Below are positions 14,183-23,407 of a stretch of 44,488 bases of DNA, piece by piece (position 1 is the first letter of the stretch; every line of letters begins with the position of its first letter). The notes beneath the pieces were generated by a model that was not told the DNA's origin, made no database searches, and saw only the letters and a program-made list of their open reading frames with translations. The position numbers and the translations under genes were made by a program. This DNA comes from Novosphingobium sp. UBA6272 (lineage in GTDB: Bacteria; Pseudomonadota; Alphaproteobacteria; Sphingomonadales; Sphingomonadaceae), in the NCBI RefSeq assembly GCF_002440635.1, contig NZ_DJUW01000024.1, positions 1 to 44,488 on the forward strand. Reading direction: 5' to 3'.

Positions 14183-16571
14183 CTCCATCCCCCATGTCCA
14201 AGACGAACATATTGAGTCGTCTCGGCCTTTTGCGTCCCACCTCGTTGTCGAGATAAAGTTGCCAGTCGTGGTGAGCGGCCAGTTCGCGCGAGATATAGAG
14301 CCCCAGCCCCCTGCCCTGCGCTTGCGGTTTCGAACTAATGAAGGGTTGGAAAATGACTTCCCGTCGCTCTGGTGCGACCCCTGGACCGTTGTCCTCAATG
14401 GTGAGCGACTGCTCGGCTGGATCCAATTTGATCGAAAGTTCGGGCTCAAAGCCCGTCTGCACGCGGTCTTGCTGCTTCAACCAGTAAAGCGAGTTCGCGA
14501 GGAGATTTTCAATGATCTGGATCGTCATCCCGCGGACAGCCTTGATGGTCATCGGGACTGGCTCGAAATTGACTCTGATTCGATGCCTATTGAATTCATT
14601 CTGATGAACCTCGAGAATGTCATTTATGACGTCGGAGAGGTTGAAGCGGCTCTTAGATTGGCGTTTCTCTCCGGTCATGTCGTCGAACGCCGAGATACGC
14701 TTCTGTAGTGTCGTTAGCTGGCTGTGAAGCGAGCGCAGCGCAGCGTCGCGATTGCGGCCCTGACTTTCGGCGAGCAATTTCAGAGTGTAGGTGACAGAAC
14801 GATCTAGCTCATGAAAAATGAAGTCGGTCATCAAACCAATGCCAGCAAGATAGACGAATTTCTCTCGCTCGTTTGTTACCTCCTTCACCGCTTCGTCGAT
14901 GCGCCGTACTAGGCCCGCGCATTGATCTGCGAGGCGATCAACGCCGGTGGCAACTTTGTCGACCAGCGGTTGCGCTTTTGAATCGACCTTCGATCGAAGC
15001 TCAGCCACGATCTCCTGCACTTCATCCTGAGTGTCGCGAAAAGCGAGAGCTCGCTCCTCGGCGTCGCGTTTCGAAAGCCGTTCCTGGTCATCGATCGTAT
15101 TGATCAAGGTACGTAGTTCGCCGTGCACCACCCACATCATAATCGTCCTGAGCGCCGTAGCAGCATCCGAATCCATCAATCCCTGGCGATTCGTCTGCTC
15201 ACCGAGCGAGGTATGAGCCGACTTTACGCGCACTCGTCCAATGACTTGCTGACGGTTCAACTTAAACCCTGACGTCCCGAACGCGGCAACGTCTAGTTGC
15301 AGCCAGTCATCTTGTGGTTCTCCATAGGGAAGGACTCTGAAGCCATGGCGATAGAGCATTGGCCCTCCCGACCAATTTGCGATCTCCAACTTGGTCTCTG
15401 ACGGTGAGTTGGTGAGACTCGGCACCTTTTCCACAATGCGGCGGTTGAACCAGTATATGTCGAAGTCGAACTCGCCGAGATCCTTGAGCGCCTGAGGCCG
15501 AATGGGCTGCGCCTGGATAGCGGCCTGCCCCTTCTTGCCCCGTCGCTTTACGGTTGTTTGCGCAAGCGAGTAGAGTTCGGCCCCAACCTGATTGAGCGCC
15601 TGATCGGCGCCATATCGACGATATGCGACCGAACCGGAAAGCGTGGGAATACCACTTTCGTCGAACGTAAGTTTTCCGTGCGCTGAAGCATGAGAAGATT
15701 CCAGAAGCGTGCGCGGGACCGACGGGACAATAACCCTCGTGCTATTGTAATAGACCTTGAGCAGTTTGTTCGCGGCACCAGCCTCGAAAGGGTCAACCAT
15801 TCGCGCGATCTTGTCGTGAAGCAACTCTTGAAAGCGGTCCAAGCTCCAATCGCTTTGGAGACCCAAAATCCGGATAAGTGTGCCACTCTCGTTCGGATCG
15901 TGCTTCTTGGCCCCTTCAACCGGCGTGAATTCGATTTCACCAATGTCAATTTCTTCGTCGTGCGAGAACCTTGACCAATCGATATCCAGCTCGTTCCATC
16001 GAGATTCGCCGGAGCGGCCGGTCACAACTTCGAGAAGGTCTCCTAAGCGCATGGTGGACAGGCGCCCCACGCCCTTGTCTCCAAGATAATGGGCTCCGGT
16101 GATATTTTCGGCTCGACGCGATCTTGTGCCGATGCGGAGAAACACGTTGTTCAAATCGTCCAGGCTCATGCCCGAGCCAAAATCCTCGACATCAATCCAG
16201 TTCAGCCGCCGGCAGGCGGCGCGGAGGCTGGACTCAAACTGGTCGGGGCTCTGGTCGCGGCCTCCAAGCGCCTTCAGGAAGGTCGCCTTGTCGTCTTCCT
16301 TGACGCTCGCGGGTATCCAACTGGCGATCTGGTCCGCGACATCAGCGACAGTTGCCTGCTTGCGCTCACCAATCAGAATAATGCCCTGGAGCATGTCGAT
16401 CGCCCGCTGCATTTCGTTCTTCGTGAGAATTATGTGCGCTGTGATTTCGATTGTCTTCGAACCGGCATCCACGCCATTCTTGATCAGTTCATAAAGCGCG
16501 ACCTCATCCGAACTGATAAGCTCCTTCCCCAACTCGAGAATGGTTCGCGCTGAAAAGCTGAATGCAGACAT
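14148..16571 (-). CDS. Double-GHKL protein: MORC/Hsp90-like ATPase fused to histidine kinase (807 aa)
   Basis: Two separate GHKL ATPase domains are visible. The N-terminal one is Hsp90/MORC-like: ALYELIKNGVDAGS (Glu 28, Asn 32, Asp 35), DVEDFGSGM (Asp 130, Gly 132, Gly 134) and LGDKGVGR (163-170). The C-terminal one is histidine-kinase-like: H-box IFHELDRSV with His 587, N-box QIIENLLANS (Asn 693), G1 IEDNGPG (725-731), F-box FQPFISSK and G2 GRGLGL (753-758). A coiled-coil-prone linker (about 500-570) joins them. No membrane segment or signal peptide, so it senses something in the cytoplasm. The overlapping receiver gene at 12191 is the obvious partner. Confidence 0.85.
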   Translation of the reverse strand: MSAFSFSARTILELGKELISSDEVALYELIKNGVDAGSKTIEITAHIILTKNEMQRAIDMLQGIILIGERKQATVADVADQIASWIPASVKEDDKATFLKALGGRDQSPDQFESSLRAACRRLNWIDVEDFGSGMSLDDLNNVFLRIGTRSRRAENITGAHYLGDKGVGRLSTMRLGDLLEVVTGRSGESRWNELDIDWSRFSHDEEIDIGEIEFTPVEGAKKHDPNESGTLIRILGLQSDWSLDRFQELLHDKIARMVDPFEAGAANKLLKVYYNSTRVIVPSVPRTLLESSHASAHGKLTFDESGIPTLSGSVAYRRYGADQALNQVGAELYSLAQTTVKRRGKKGQAAIQAQPIRPQALKDLGEFDFDIYWFNRRIVEKVPSLTNSPSETKLEIANWSGGPMLYRHGFRVLPYGEPQDDWLQLDVAAFGTSGFKLNRQQVIGRVRVKSAHTSLGEQTNRQGLMDSDAATALRTIMMWVVHGELRTLINTIDDQERLSKRDAEERALAFRDTQDEVQEIVAELRSKVDSKAQPLVDKVATGVDRLADQCAGLVRRIDEAVKEVTNEREKFVYLAGIGLMTDFIFHELDRSVTYTLKLLAESQGRNRDAALRSLHSQLTTLQKRISAFDDMTGEKRQSKSRFNLSDVINDILEVHQNEFNRHRIRVNFEPVPMTIKAVRGMTIQIIENLLANSLYWLKQQDRVQTGFEPELSIKLDPAEQSLTIEDNGPGVAPERREVIFQPFISSKPQAQGRGLGLYISRELAAHHDWQLYLDNEVGRKRPRRLNMFVLDMGDGDEARSANRRSN

Positions 16572-16690
16572 TGAAACTCCGTTTCCACCGAACCGGCGTC
16601 GATGGCAATCGCCAATTCGCCAGACTGATGCAAATGGGCATTTACGTGGATGACGATGCAGTCAGTTTGCGCCCCGGTCGCATCGAGCGG

Positions 16691-16723
16691 TTGATCACAT
16701 TATTCTATGTGCTATGCAACATA
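16691..16723 (+). promoter_or_regulatory. Promoter/operator of the ssp arm
   Basis: TTGATC at 16691-16696 followed 16-17 bp later by TATGCA or ATGCAA gives a reasonable promoter. TATGT (16706-16710) and ACATA (16719-16723) form an inverted repeat across the -10, and TGC-TAT-GCA forms a smaller palindrome inside it. The next gene encodes a helix-turn-helix protein, so autoregulation at this site is plausible. Confidence 0.45.
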
Positions 16724-16746
16724 AAATTCTGTGGGACTGGGCCAAA

Positions 16747-17034
16747 ATGAACTACGAGCAATTTGTTGACGAACTGGCTGACGCTGGTCTTTCAGTGAAA
16801 GCTTTTGCCGGTCTTGTCGGCATGAAGCCGAATTCGATTACCAACTATGCCCGCAAAGAAGTCCCTTCTCATCTAGCAATGATCGCGGTCCTAATCGCTG
16901 AAATGAGCAATCAAAGGGTTGATTTTCGAAAAGCGTTAGAAAAAGTTGACCCGGTTGCGAAGAAGCCCAGAGGCGGAGCGCAGCCGGGACGCTTCGGCAG
17001 TGATCGCCAAGTCTCGATGGATCTTACGTCATGA
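16747..17034 (+). CDS. Small helix-turn-helix regulator of the ssp operon (95 aa)
   Basis: A short XRE-like DNA-binding protein. FVDELADAGLSVKAFAGLVGMKPNSITNYARK contains the helix-turn-helix, followed by a helical segment and a basic tail (KKPRGGAQPGRFGS). It is the first gene of the right arm and its stop overlaps the desulfurase start (ATGA), so it is co-expressed with sspABCD and is likely their autoregulator. An ATG at 16714 would add 11 residues but would fall within the predicted -10 region, so 16747 is preferred. Confidence 0.75.
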   Translation: MNYEQFVDELADAGLSVKAFAGLVGMKPNSITNYARKEVPSHLAMIAVLIAEMSNQRVDFRKALEKVDPVAKKPRGGAQPGRFGSDRQVSMDLTS

Positions 17035-18194
17035 ACGAAGGCGAAGTTCGCTTCCCGATCTATCTAGATCATCATGCCACAACGCCAGTCGATCCGCGAG
17101 TTGTGGATGCGATGGTTGGGGCAATGCGCGGACTGGTCGGCAACCCCAATAGTATTGAGCATAGCGCGGGGCGCTTAGCGGCTCGTGCGATCGAGTGCGC
17201 GCGCGACGAAGTCGCGCTGCTGGTCGGGTGCGACGCGGCCAATATTCGGTTCACGGCCTCGGCTTCTGACGCGATTGGCAAGGCCCTAGCGCTCGCGATC
17301 TCGCGCGCAGTGGTGGCGCGCCCAAAGGTTGCCGCGACGCGAGTCGAGCATCCTTCCTTGTTGGCAAGGCTTGACGAACTGGCCGGTCAAGGTCGTATCG
17401 AGATCGTCTGGCTCGACGTCGATTGCCGCGGACAACTCGCGGGCACCGCTGTCTCACATGCCCTCTCAAGCGGAATCGATGCATTTTGTCTGATGATGGC
17501 AAATAACGAGGTCGGCACCATATATCCTGTCGATGCTGTGCTCGCGGCGTGCCGCGCGGCTGGTGTGAGCACAATCGTCGATGCCACGCAGGCGGCGGGC
17601 AGACTGGATCTTCACGCGGTCTCCGCCATGTGCGACTTTCTCATTTTCAGCGCCCATAAGATCTACGGCCCTAAGGGAATTGGTGCGCTATTTACTGCGG
17701 ATCCAGGACCCGACGTCGACCGACAATTTGCGTATGCCGGTACGCCGGATGTCCCCGCGATCGTGGGAATGGGTAAGGCTGCACGTCTCGCACATGATCT
17801 GCGGAGTGCAGAGCAGCCAGCCATGGAACGACTGCGAAATCGTTTACAGGCTGGCTTGCAGAGTGCCATCGACTTTCTTGTGATCAATGGCGATGTGGAC
17901 AGCCGCCTCTCGCACAGTCTTCACATTTCGATTCCCGGGGTTCCCAATGAGGCGATGCTATCGCGTGTTGGCCACCAAGTTGCGATTTCAACCGGTGCGG
18001 CCTGTGCATCAGGCGCGCAAGGGGCGTCGCATGTATTGCGCGCCATGGCGCTTCCAGAGGCGTTGGCAGATTGTGCCTTGCGCCTCTCGGTGGGCCGCTT
18101 CACTACCGAGACCGAGATCGATCTTGCAATTGGGATCATTGTTCGTGAAGCCCGTGCTATCCTTCAGGCCCGGGAGGAGAAGTTCGCATGCTGA
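17031..18194 (+). CDS. sspA: Cysteine desulfurase SspA (387 aa)
   Basis: A PLP-dependent NifS/IscS-family enzyme that takes sulfur from cysteine. YLDHHATTPVDPRV opens the fold, HKIYGPKG carries the PLP lysine at 210, NNEVGTIYPV is conserved, and STGAACASG holds the persulfide cysteine at 325. It is slightly short and lacks the usual GGGQE block, having AYAGTPDVPAIVG instead. It sits first in an unbroken overlap chain with DUF4007, ATPase and PP-loop genes. It is therefore the dedicated sulfur donor (SspA/DndA role) for DNA phosphorothioation and not housekeeping IscS, which would neighbour iscU. Confidence 0.88.
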   Translation: MNEGEVRFPIYLDHHATTPVDPRVVDAMVGAMRGLVGNPNSIEHSAGRLAARAIECARDEVALLVGCDAANIRFTASASDAIGKALALAISRAVVARPKVAATRVEHPSLLARLDELAGQGRIEIVWLDVDCRGQLAGTAVSHALSSGIDAFCLMMANNEVGTIYPVDAVLAACRAAGVSTIVDATQAAGRLDLHAVSAMCDFLIFSAHKIYGPKGIGALFTADPGPDVDRQFAYAGTPDVPAIVGMGKAARLAHDLRSAEQPAMERLRNRLQAGLQSAIDFLVINGDVDSRLSHSLHISIPGVPNEAMLSRVGHQVAISTGAACASGAQGASHVLRAMALPEALADCALRLSVGRFTTETEIDLAIGIIVREARAILQAREEKFAC

Positions 18195-19135
18195 CGCCGA
18201 ACCGGCCCAATTACCGTTTTTCGGGCCATGAAAGTTTTGCCTGTCGCTATGCTTGGCTGCCGAAAGCCTATCGCGCGATTCGTCGCGACTCGGCGATTTT
18301 CGGCGACGAGACCCGGGCGATGGTTGAACTTGGCCTGGGGAAAAATATGGTTCGCTCCCTGCGCTTCTGGGTCGAAGCGGCGGGCATTGCATCGACCGAT
18401 CCCAATCAAGCCCGCTCTCTCAAGGCCACGGAATTCGCCGACGCGCTGCTGGGCGAGAACGGCGCTGACCCGTTTCTCGAGGATCGCCGTACGCTTTGGC
18501 TGATCCATTGGCAGCTCTGCTCACGTAGCGATGGCGCTCTATTCGCGTGGGACTTTCTCTTCAGCCGCTGGCCCTATCCCGAATTGACACGCACCGAGGC
18601 TCTCGCGGCTTTTCGGCGCGAGTCTGAGCGTCTGGGTCATGAGCATTCGCAGGTTACGTTGGCGCAGCATCTTGACGTCTTCCTCCATACATATTTGAGC
18701 GCCCGCGCTGGAAAGACCGCGCTGGAAGATTCACTCGACGGCCCGCTTGTCGAACTCGACCTGCTCCAGTCAGTGGGCGAGCGGAAAGTCGAAGGCGGTA
18801 GGTTCGAGACGGTCTATGCCTTCCGGCGCGAGCCAAAGCCTGAAATCTCTAAGACCCTCTTCGACTATTGCGTTGACGATTTTTGGCGGCGCTTCCATCC
18901 CGGCGAAGCCAGCCTCACACTTCGCGATATCGCAATGGCGCCGGGATCGCCTGGGCAGGTGTTCAAGTTGCCTGAAGACGACGTCCGCGCGCGGCTGGAA
19001 GCACGAAGTCGCGTGTATTCCGCGCCCTATCTCTATCAGCCTTCAGCAGTGCAAGGCCTGCTCTTCCGCGCCGAGGGGCAGGTCGGAATCGAAGATATCT
19101 ACGCATTGGAGCCGGTCGATGCTCAAGCATTCTAA
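18188..19135 (+). CDS. sspB: SspB, DUF4007 family (315 aa)
   Basis: A DUF4007 protein, recognised by NYRFSGHESFACRYAWLPKAY (about residues 8-28), the VELGLGKNMVRSLRFWVEAAG block (46-66) and the ADPFLEDRRTLWLIHWQL stretch near 93-110. In the SspABCD phosphorothioation system SspB is the DUF4007 component, described as a DNA-nicking protein that gives access to one strand. The start overlaps the sspA stop by 7 bases. Length is normal for the family. The nuclease assignment comes from family knowledge. I cannot point to a catalytic motif. Confidence 0.85.
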   Translation: MLTPNRPNYRFSGHESFACRYAWLPKAYRAIRRDSAIFGDETRAMVELGLGKNMVRSLRFWVEAAGIASTDPNQARSLKATEFADALLGENGADPFLEDRRTLWLIHWQLCSRSDGALFAWDFLFSRWPYPELTRTEALAAFRRESERLGHEHSQVTLAQHLDVFLHTYLSARAGKTALEDSLDGPLVELDLLQSVGERKVEGGRFETVYAFRREPKPEISKTLFDYCVDDFWRRFHPGEASLTLRDIAMAPGSPGQVFKLPEDDVRARLEARSRVYSAPYLYQPSAVQGLLFRAEGQVGIEDIYALEPVDAQAF

Positions 19136-22100
19136 AGTGATTTCGAGCTTGTTCCATGTTCCCGAACGCTTTGTCCGCTCTGTCCAGCTAGAACGCGATT
19201 TCGCTGATCACACTGCGCTAGACGATTACATCGCAACCCCCGCAATCGCGGAAGCCTTCGCACGGATCGCCGAAGGCCTGCGACCTGATTCAGGGCGACG
19301 GGCTTGGCGAATCACAGGCGATTATGGGGTGGGCAAGTCATCCTTTGCGCTTGTCGTGGCTCAAATGCTGGCCGGGACGGAAGGCGAAGGCCCAGCGCGG
19401 CTGGCGGGGGGGCTTGGGTGGAATGCGCAGGCGACGGGCATGCCGCCATTCTGGCCGATCTTGGTGACCGGGTCGCGAATGTCGATCGTGGCCGCATTGG
19501 CGCTTGCAATCGCGGACGCTGTCGAAGCGCGCCGTCCGGCGCGCGGCAAGGTGCCGCGTGCTCATGCCGAACTTGCCAAGCATGCAGCCGAGGTGGCCGC
19601 AACCAGCGATGTCGATGCGCTTGAGGCGCTGATTCTTGAGTTACGCGCCATCGCCGCCGATCACGGGCAGGGCGTGCTTCTCGTTATCGATGAACTCGGC
19701 AAGTTTCTTGAGTTTGCGGCGCAATCCGATGGAAGGGAGGACGTCTTCGTCCTCCAGCGGCTTGCCGAGATGGCAGCGCGCAGCGGCAAGCAGCCGTTCG
19801 TGCTATTGACGCTCCTTCACCAGGGCTTCCACGCCTATGCCGCCAACCTGCCTATGGCGGCGCGTAACGAATGGGAAAAAGTCGCCGGACGTTTCGAAGA
19901 GGTCGTTTTCGACCAGCCGCTTGCCCACATGGCAGCGCTGGTTGCCGGGGCCTTGCGTGTCGACACGGCCCGTATCCCGTCGCCACTTCGATTAGCGTCT
20001 TCCGATGTCGCTGCCGCGACCGCAGACATGGGATGGCTCGCCGGCGGAACGGTTAGTGCGGCGGGACTTGATGTCGCGCGCCTCTATCCGATCCACCCGA
20101 CCGTTCTCCCCGTCTTGGTCCGTTTCTTCGCGCGCTTCGGGCAACATGAACGCTCGTTGTTCGGCTTTCTGCTTTCGAACGAGCCCTTTGGACTCCAGAG
20201 TTTTGCTTCGCGCACGATGGGACCCGATAGTTGGTACCGGCTCGATGATCTCTACGACTACATTCGTGCTTGTTTCGGGCATCGTCTGGCTGGCGCGAGC
20301 TACCGCTCGCACTGGCTGCGTATCGTCGAGACGATCGATTCCGCAGTGGTGGATTCGGAACAAGAGCTCAGCGTCCTTAAGGTGATCGCTGTCCTCAATC
20401 TGATCGACGCCGAAGACCTTCTTCCCACCGACCGCGCACTGGCAGCATGCCTTTCGCCCGGCACCGATGCAGGAACCGAAACCGCGCTCGCTGCCCTATG
20501 TGCGCGGGGGATCATCTTCCGGCGGGGAGCAGTTGCAGGCTATAGGTTATGGCCCAATGCCAGCGTCAATTTGGAGGGTGCGCTTGAAAAGGCTGCGCGT
20601 GCGGTTGGCGATATTCCAGATGTCGCAGCGGCGCTGATTCCTCATCTGGCATGCGAGCCGATCATGGCACGGCGCCACTATCTGGAGACGGGAACCCTTC
20701 GCTATTTTGAGATGCGCTATTGCCTTGCAGGAGACTTGGCCGAATGCGCAGCAAAGGAAACCCGCGCCGACGGGCTGCTGATCGTGGCGCTCGCCAACAA
20801 CGCGGTGGCTGCAGATCGCGCGCGCGCCGAGGCGTCGTCGCCAGGCTTGGCGTGCCGCAACGACCTAGTTCTCTGCTTGCCACCGCCATGCGCAGGGCTG
20901 TCAGGCGAACTCGCCGACGTTCTTCATTGGTCCTGGGTCGCTCAAAACACTCCCGAGCTCGCTGAGGAGAACTTCGCATCTGCAGAGGTCGCCCGCCAAA
21001 TTGCAACGGCACGTCGTCAACTTTCAATCCGCGCCGACAGCCTGATTGGCCTTCGGGCGGCGCAACCAGCCGCGAATTGTTTCTGGCAAGGTGCACCAGT
21101 GACGGTAAATGGCAGTCGGAGGGGCATATCGTCCACACTCTCCACGATTTGCGACGAGATCTTCGATGAGGCTCCTTTGATTACGAACGAGCTGATAAAT
21201 CGCAACGCACTCAGTACGCCCGCGGCAGCTGCGCGTATGCGGCTTATCGAACGGCTGTTCACTTCGGCCGAAGACGAGGATCTTGGCCTTAGTCCCGACA
21301 AAGCGCCCCCCGAGAAGTCCATTTACCTCTCGCTTCTCAAGCAAGGTAGGGTTCATGTCCGGACGCGCAACGGCTTTGGCGTCGTCCTGCCCGAGGAGAA
21401 TGATCCGCTGCGGTTGGGGCCAACGCTGCGCGCGATCCAGGAAAAAATACAGGCTGGCGGTGGCGACCGCGTGGGCGTTGCAGCGCTGTTCCATGACCTG
21501 CGACGGCCGCCCTTTGGTGTGCGGGAGGGCGTCGCGCCGCTGTTACTTGCCATCCTGCTCCGCACAAAGGGTCATGAACTTGCAGTCTACGAGCATGGCA
21601 CCTTTCTGCACCGCTTCGGACCATCCGATTTTCAGCGCCTAATCAAGGCGCCGCACTATTTCGAGGTGCAGCATTGCCAGATTTCGGGCGTAAGGCTCGA
21701 AGTGTTCGAGGCGCTTGCAAAAACTTTCGCTGGCGAGCGCAAAGGTGAGGCCATCGACTTGCTGGATGTTGTCCGACCGCTATGCCAGTTCGCTGCTCAG
21801 CTTCCCGAGTACACAAAGAAGTCAACCGGGCTCAGCGCCGCTGCTATTGGCGTAAGGGACGCGCTGATCCGTGCTCGCGAACCACTGGCTCTGCTTTTCG
21901 AGGATTTGCCCGCAGCTTGCGGATTTGATGGATTTTCAACCGATTTGGCAACCGATGTCGCAATCGGACGTCAGTTTGCCGCGCGCCTACAAGACACGAT
22001 CGACGAATTGCGGCAAGCCTACGACGCGGCCCTGGTGCGGATTCAGGATCGAACCGCAGAGGCGCTCGCGATTGATACCGGCTTTGATCGCGTCGCAATC

Positions 22101-22592
22101 TCAGCCCGTGCTGCCAGGGTCTCGCTCGTCGCGCGCGATCCGCGCCTCCGTACATTCGCTCTGCGATTACGCGATCCAGGGCTCTCGGACACCGCTTGGG
22201 CAGAAGCGCTCGCAAGCTATGTCCTCGCCAAGCCGCCATCGAAATGGCTTGCGGCCGACGAGGCACGCTTTGCCGAGGAAGCAGGAGCGCTCGCCGAACA
22301 TTTTCGCAAGACTGAAGCCGCCGCGTTTACCCATCCTCAAATGGCAGCGCAGCCCGATGCCATGCGACTCAACCTGACGCGCGGTGACGGCGAGGACCGT
22401 GTTTGCATCGTCGAAGGAGCTGGCGATGGGGATATTCGCAAGGAGGCGGACCTAATTGCAGGACGCTTGCCGCAGGACGCCGAATTGCGGCGGCGTCTCC
22501 TAGCCGAACTATTGTGGCGCGAACTTGACGCAGAAAGTGCGAGACCAACTATCGCGAATGGCTCAGCAGCGAACGATAGGGGCGCTGCATGA
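19119..22592 (+). CDS. sspC: SspC-type P-loop ATPase (1157 aa)
   Basis: A large soluble ATPase. Walker A is GDYGVGKS at 67-74, and Walker B is VLLVIDELGK near 187-195. A middle helical region and a C-terminal part with a coiled-coil-prone stretch (TIDELRQAYDAALVRIQDRTAEAL) follow. In Ssp systems SspC supplies ATP-driven activity to the modification complex with SspB and SspD. The start at 19119 has GGAG seven bases upstream and overlaps sspB by 17 bases. GTG at 19137 is an alternative. The frame is open far upstream, but that part is sspB read out of frame. The stop overlaps sspD (ATGA). Confidence 0.82.
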   Translation: MLKHSKVISSLFHVPERFVRSVQLERDFADHTALDDYIATPAIAEAFARIAEGLRPDSGRRAWRITGDYGVGKSSFALVVAQMLAGTEGEGPARLAGGLGWNAQATGMPPFWPILVTGSRMSIVAALALAIADAVEARRPARGKVPRAHAELAKHAAEVAATSDVDALEALILELRAIAADHGQGVLLVIDELGKFLEFAAQSDGREDVFVLQRLAEMAARSGKQPFVLLTLLHQGFHAYAANLPMAARNEWEKVAGRFEEVVFDQPLAHMAALVAGALRVDTARIPSPLRLASSDVAAATADMGWLAGGTVSAAGLDVARLYPIHPTVLPVLVRFFARFGQHERSLFGFLLSNEPFGLQSFASRTMGPDSWYRLDDLYDYIRACFGHRLAGASYRSHWLRIVETIDSAVVDSEQELSVLKVIAVLNLIDAEDLLPTDRALAACLSPGTDAGTETALAALCARGIIFRRGAVAGYRLWPNASVNLEGALEKAARAVGDIPDVAAALIPHLACEPIMARRHYLETGTLRYFEMRYCLAGDLAECAAKETRADGLLIVALANNAVAADRARAEASSPGLACRNDLVLCLPPPCAGLSGELADVLHWSWVAQNTPELAEENFASAEVARQIATARRQLSIRADSLIGLRAAQPAANCFWQGAPVTVNGSRRGISSTLSTICDEIFDEAPLITNELINRNALSTPAAAARMRLIERLFTSAEDEDLGLSPDKAPPEKSIYLSLLKQGRVHVRTRNGFGVVLPEENDPLRLGPTLRAIQEKIQAGGGDRVGVAALFHDLRRPPFGVREGVAPLLLAILLRTKGHELAVYEHGTFLHRFGPSDFQRLIKAPHYFEVQHCQISGVRLEVFEALAKTFAGERKGEAIDLLDVVRPLCQFAAQLPEYTKKSTGLSAAAIGVRDALIRAREPLALLFEDLPAACGFDGFSTDLATDVAIGRQFAARLQDTIDELRQAYDAALVRIQDRTAEALAIDTGFDRVAISARAARVSLVARDPRLRTFALRLRDPGLSDTAWAEALASYVLAKPPSKWLAADEARFAEEAGALAEHFRKTEAAAFTHPQMAAQPDAMRLNLTRGDGEDRVCIVEGAGDGDIRKEADLIAGRLPQDAELRRRLLAELLWRELDAESARPTIANGSAANDRGAA

Positions 22593-23407
22593 CTGCTGAG
22601 CCTCTTCGGCATATCTTGAGCTTGTCCGGCGGTAAGGACAGCGCGGCGCTTGCGATTTATATGCGCGATCGAGTTCCGGATATGGAATACATCTTCCATG
22701 ATTCCGACAAGGAGTTGCCCGAAACTTACGACTATTTGGGTCGGCTCGAGGCAATCCTGGGAAAGCCGATCGCAAAGACGTCACCGGTCGATACCTTTGA
22801 CCATTGGCTGGCAGTGTTTGGCGGCATGCTACCTTCGAACCATCGTCGCTGGTGCACCAAGATGCTTAAGCTCAAGCCATTCGAAAACTATGTCGGCGAT
22901 AGCCCGGTGATAAACTATGTTGGCCTGCGCGCCGACGAGAAGCGTGTCGGCTATATCAGCACAAAGGCCAATATTACAGCGGTTTATCCTTTTATCGAGG
23001 ATGGTCTAGTCCGCCGTGACATCATGCAGATATTGGAGGATTCAGGTCTGGGACTGCCACCCTATATGGAATGGGGTCGCTCGCGGTCGGGGTGCTATTT
23101 CTGTTTCTACCAACAGAAAATCGAATGGGTTCGTCTTTACGAGACGCACCGCGACTATTTCGAACTCGCGCAGCAATATGAAGAGAAGGCGGTCGAGTTT
23201 GGCGAACAATTCTACTGGTGTCAGAACGAGAAGCTATCTGACCTTGCCTTGCCCGAGCGGCGTGAACAGATCAAGCGCAACTGGGAGATATCCCAAGCCC
23301 GCAAGCGCGCGCAACGGAAGAATCTCGCTCTCGTCGAAACCCTCGGCGGGATGGAGCCTGAAGACGATCCAGGCCTCCGCGACGGCTGCCTCATTTGTTC
23401 GCTGTGA
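22589..23407 (+). CDS. sspD: SspD, PAPS-reductase-like ATP pyrophosphatase (272 aa)
   Basis: The sulfur-transfer enzyme of the cassette, from the PP-loop family also containing DndC. The PP-loop SLSGGKDSAALAIY lies at residues 11-24 (SGGKDS 13-18), then HDSDKELPETYDYL. Cysteines in RRWCTKMLKLKPFE, SGCYFCFYQQK (CxxC) and the C-terminal GCLICSL are suited to an iron-sulfur cluster or persulfide relay. ATG overlaps the sspC stop. It probably activates the DNA backbone phosphate with ATP for sulfur insertion. It is the last gene in the overlap chain, with 320 bp before the next gene. Confidence 0.88.
   Translation: MTAEPLRHILSLSGGKDSAALAIYMRDRVPDMEYIFHDSDKELPETYDYLGRLEAILGKPIAKTSPVDTFDHWLAVFGGMLPSNHRRWCTKMLKLKPFENYVGDSPVINYVGLRADEKRVGYISTKANITAVYPFIEDGLVRRDIMQILEDSGLGLPPYMEWGRSRSGCYFCFYQQKIEWVRLYETHRDYFELAQQYEEKAVEFGEQFYWCQNEKLSDLALPERREQIKRNWEISQARKRAQRKNLALVETLGGMEPEDDPGLRDGCLICSL

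Noticed and set aside
12191..16571. Detocs-type two-component defence system
   Set aside because: The histidine kinase/receiver logic is similar, but there is no third DtcB-like gene, and the kinase carries a second MORC/Hsp90-type ATPase domain not known in Detocs.
17031..23407. Dnd (double-strand phosphorothioation) or BREX system
   Set aside because: A desulfurase and PP-loop enzyme also occur in Dnd, but DndB, DndD and DndE are missing and a DUF4007 protein is present, which points to Ssp. No PglZ, BrxX or BrxL-type genes for BREX.
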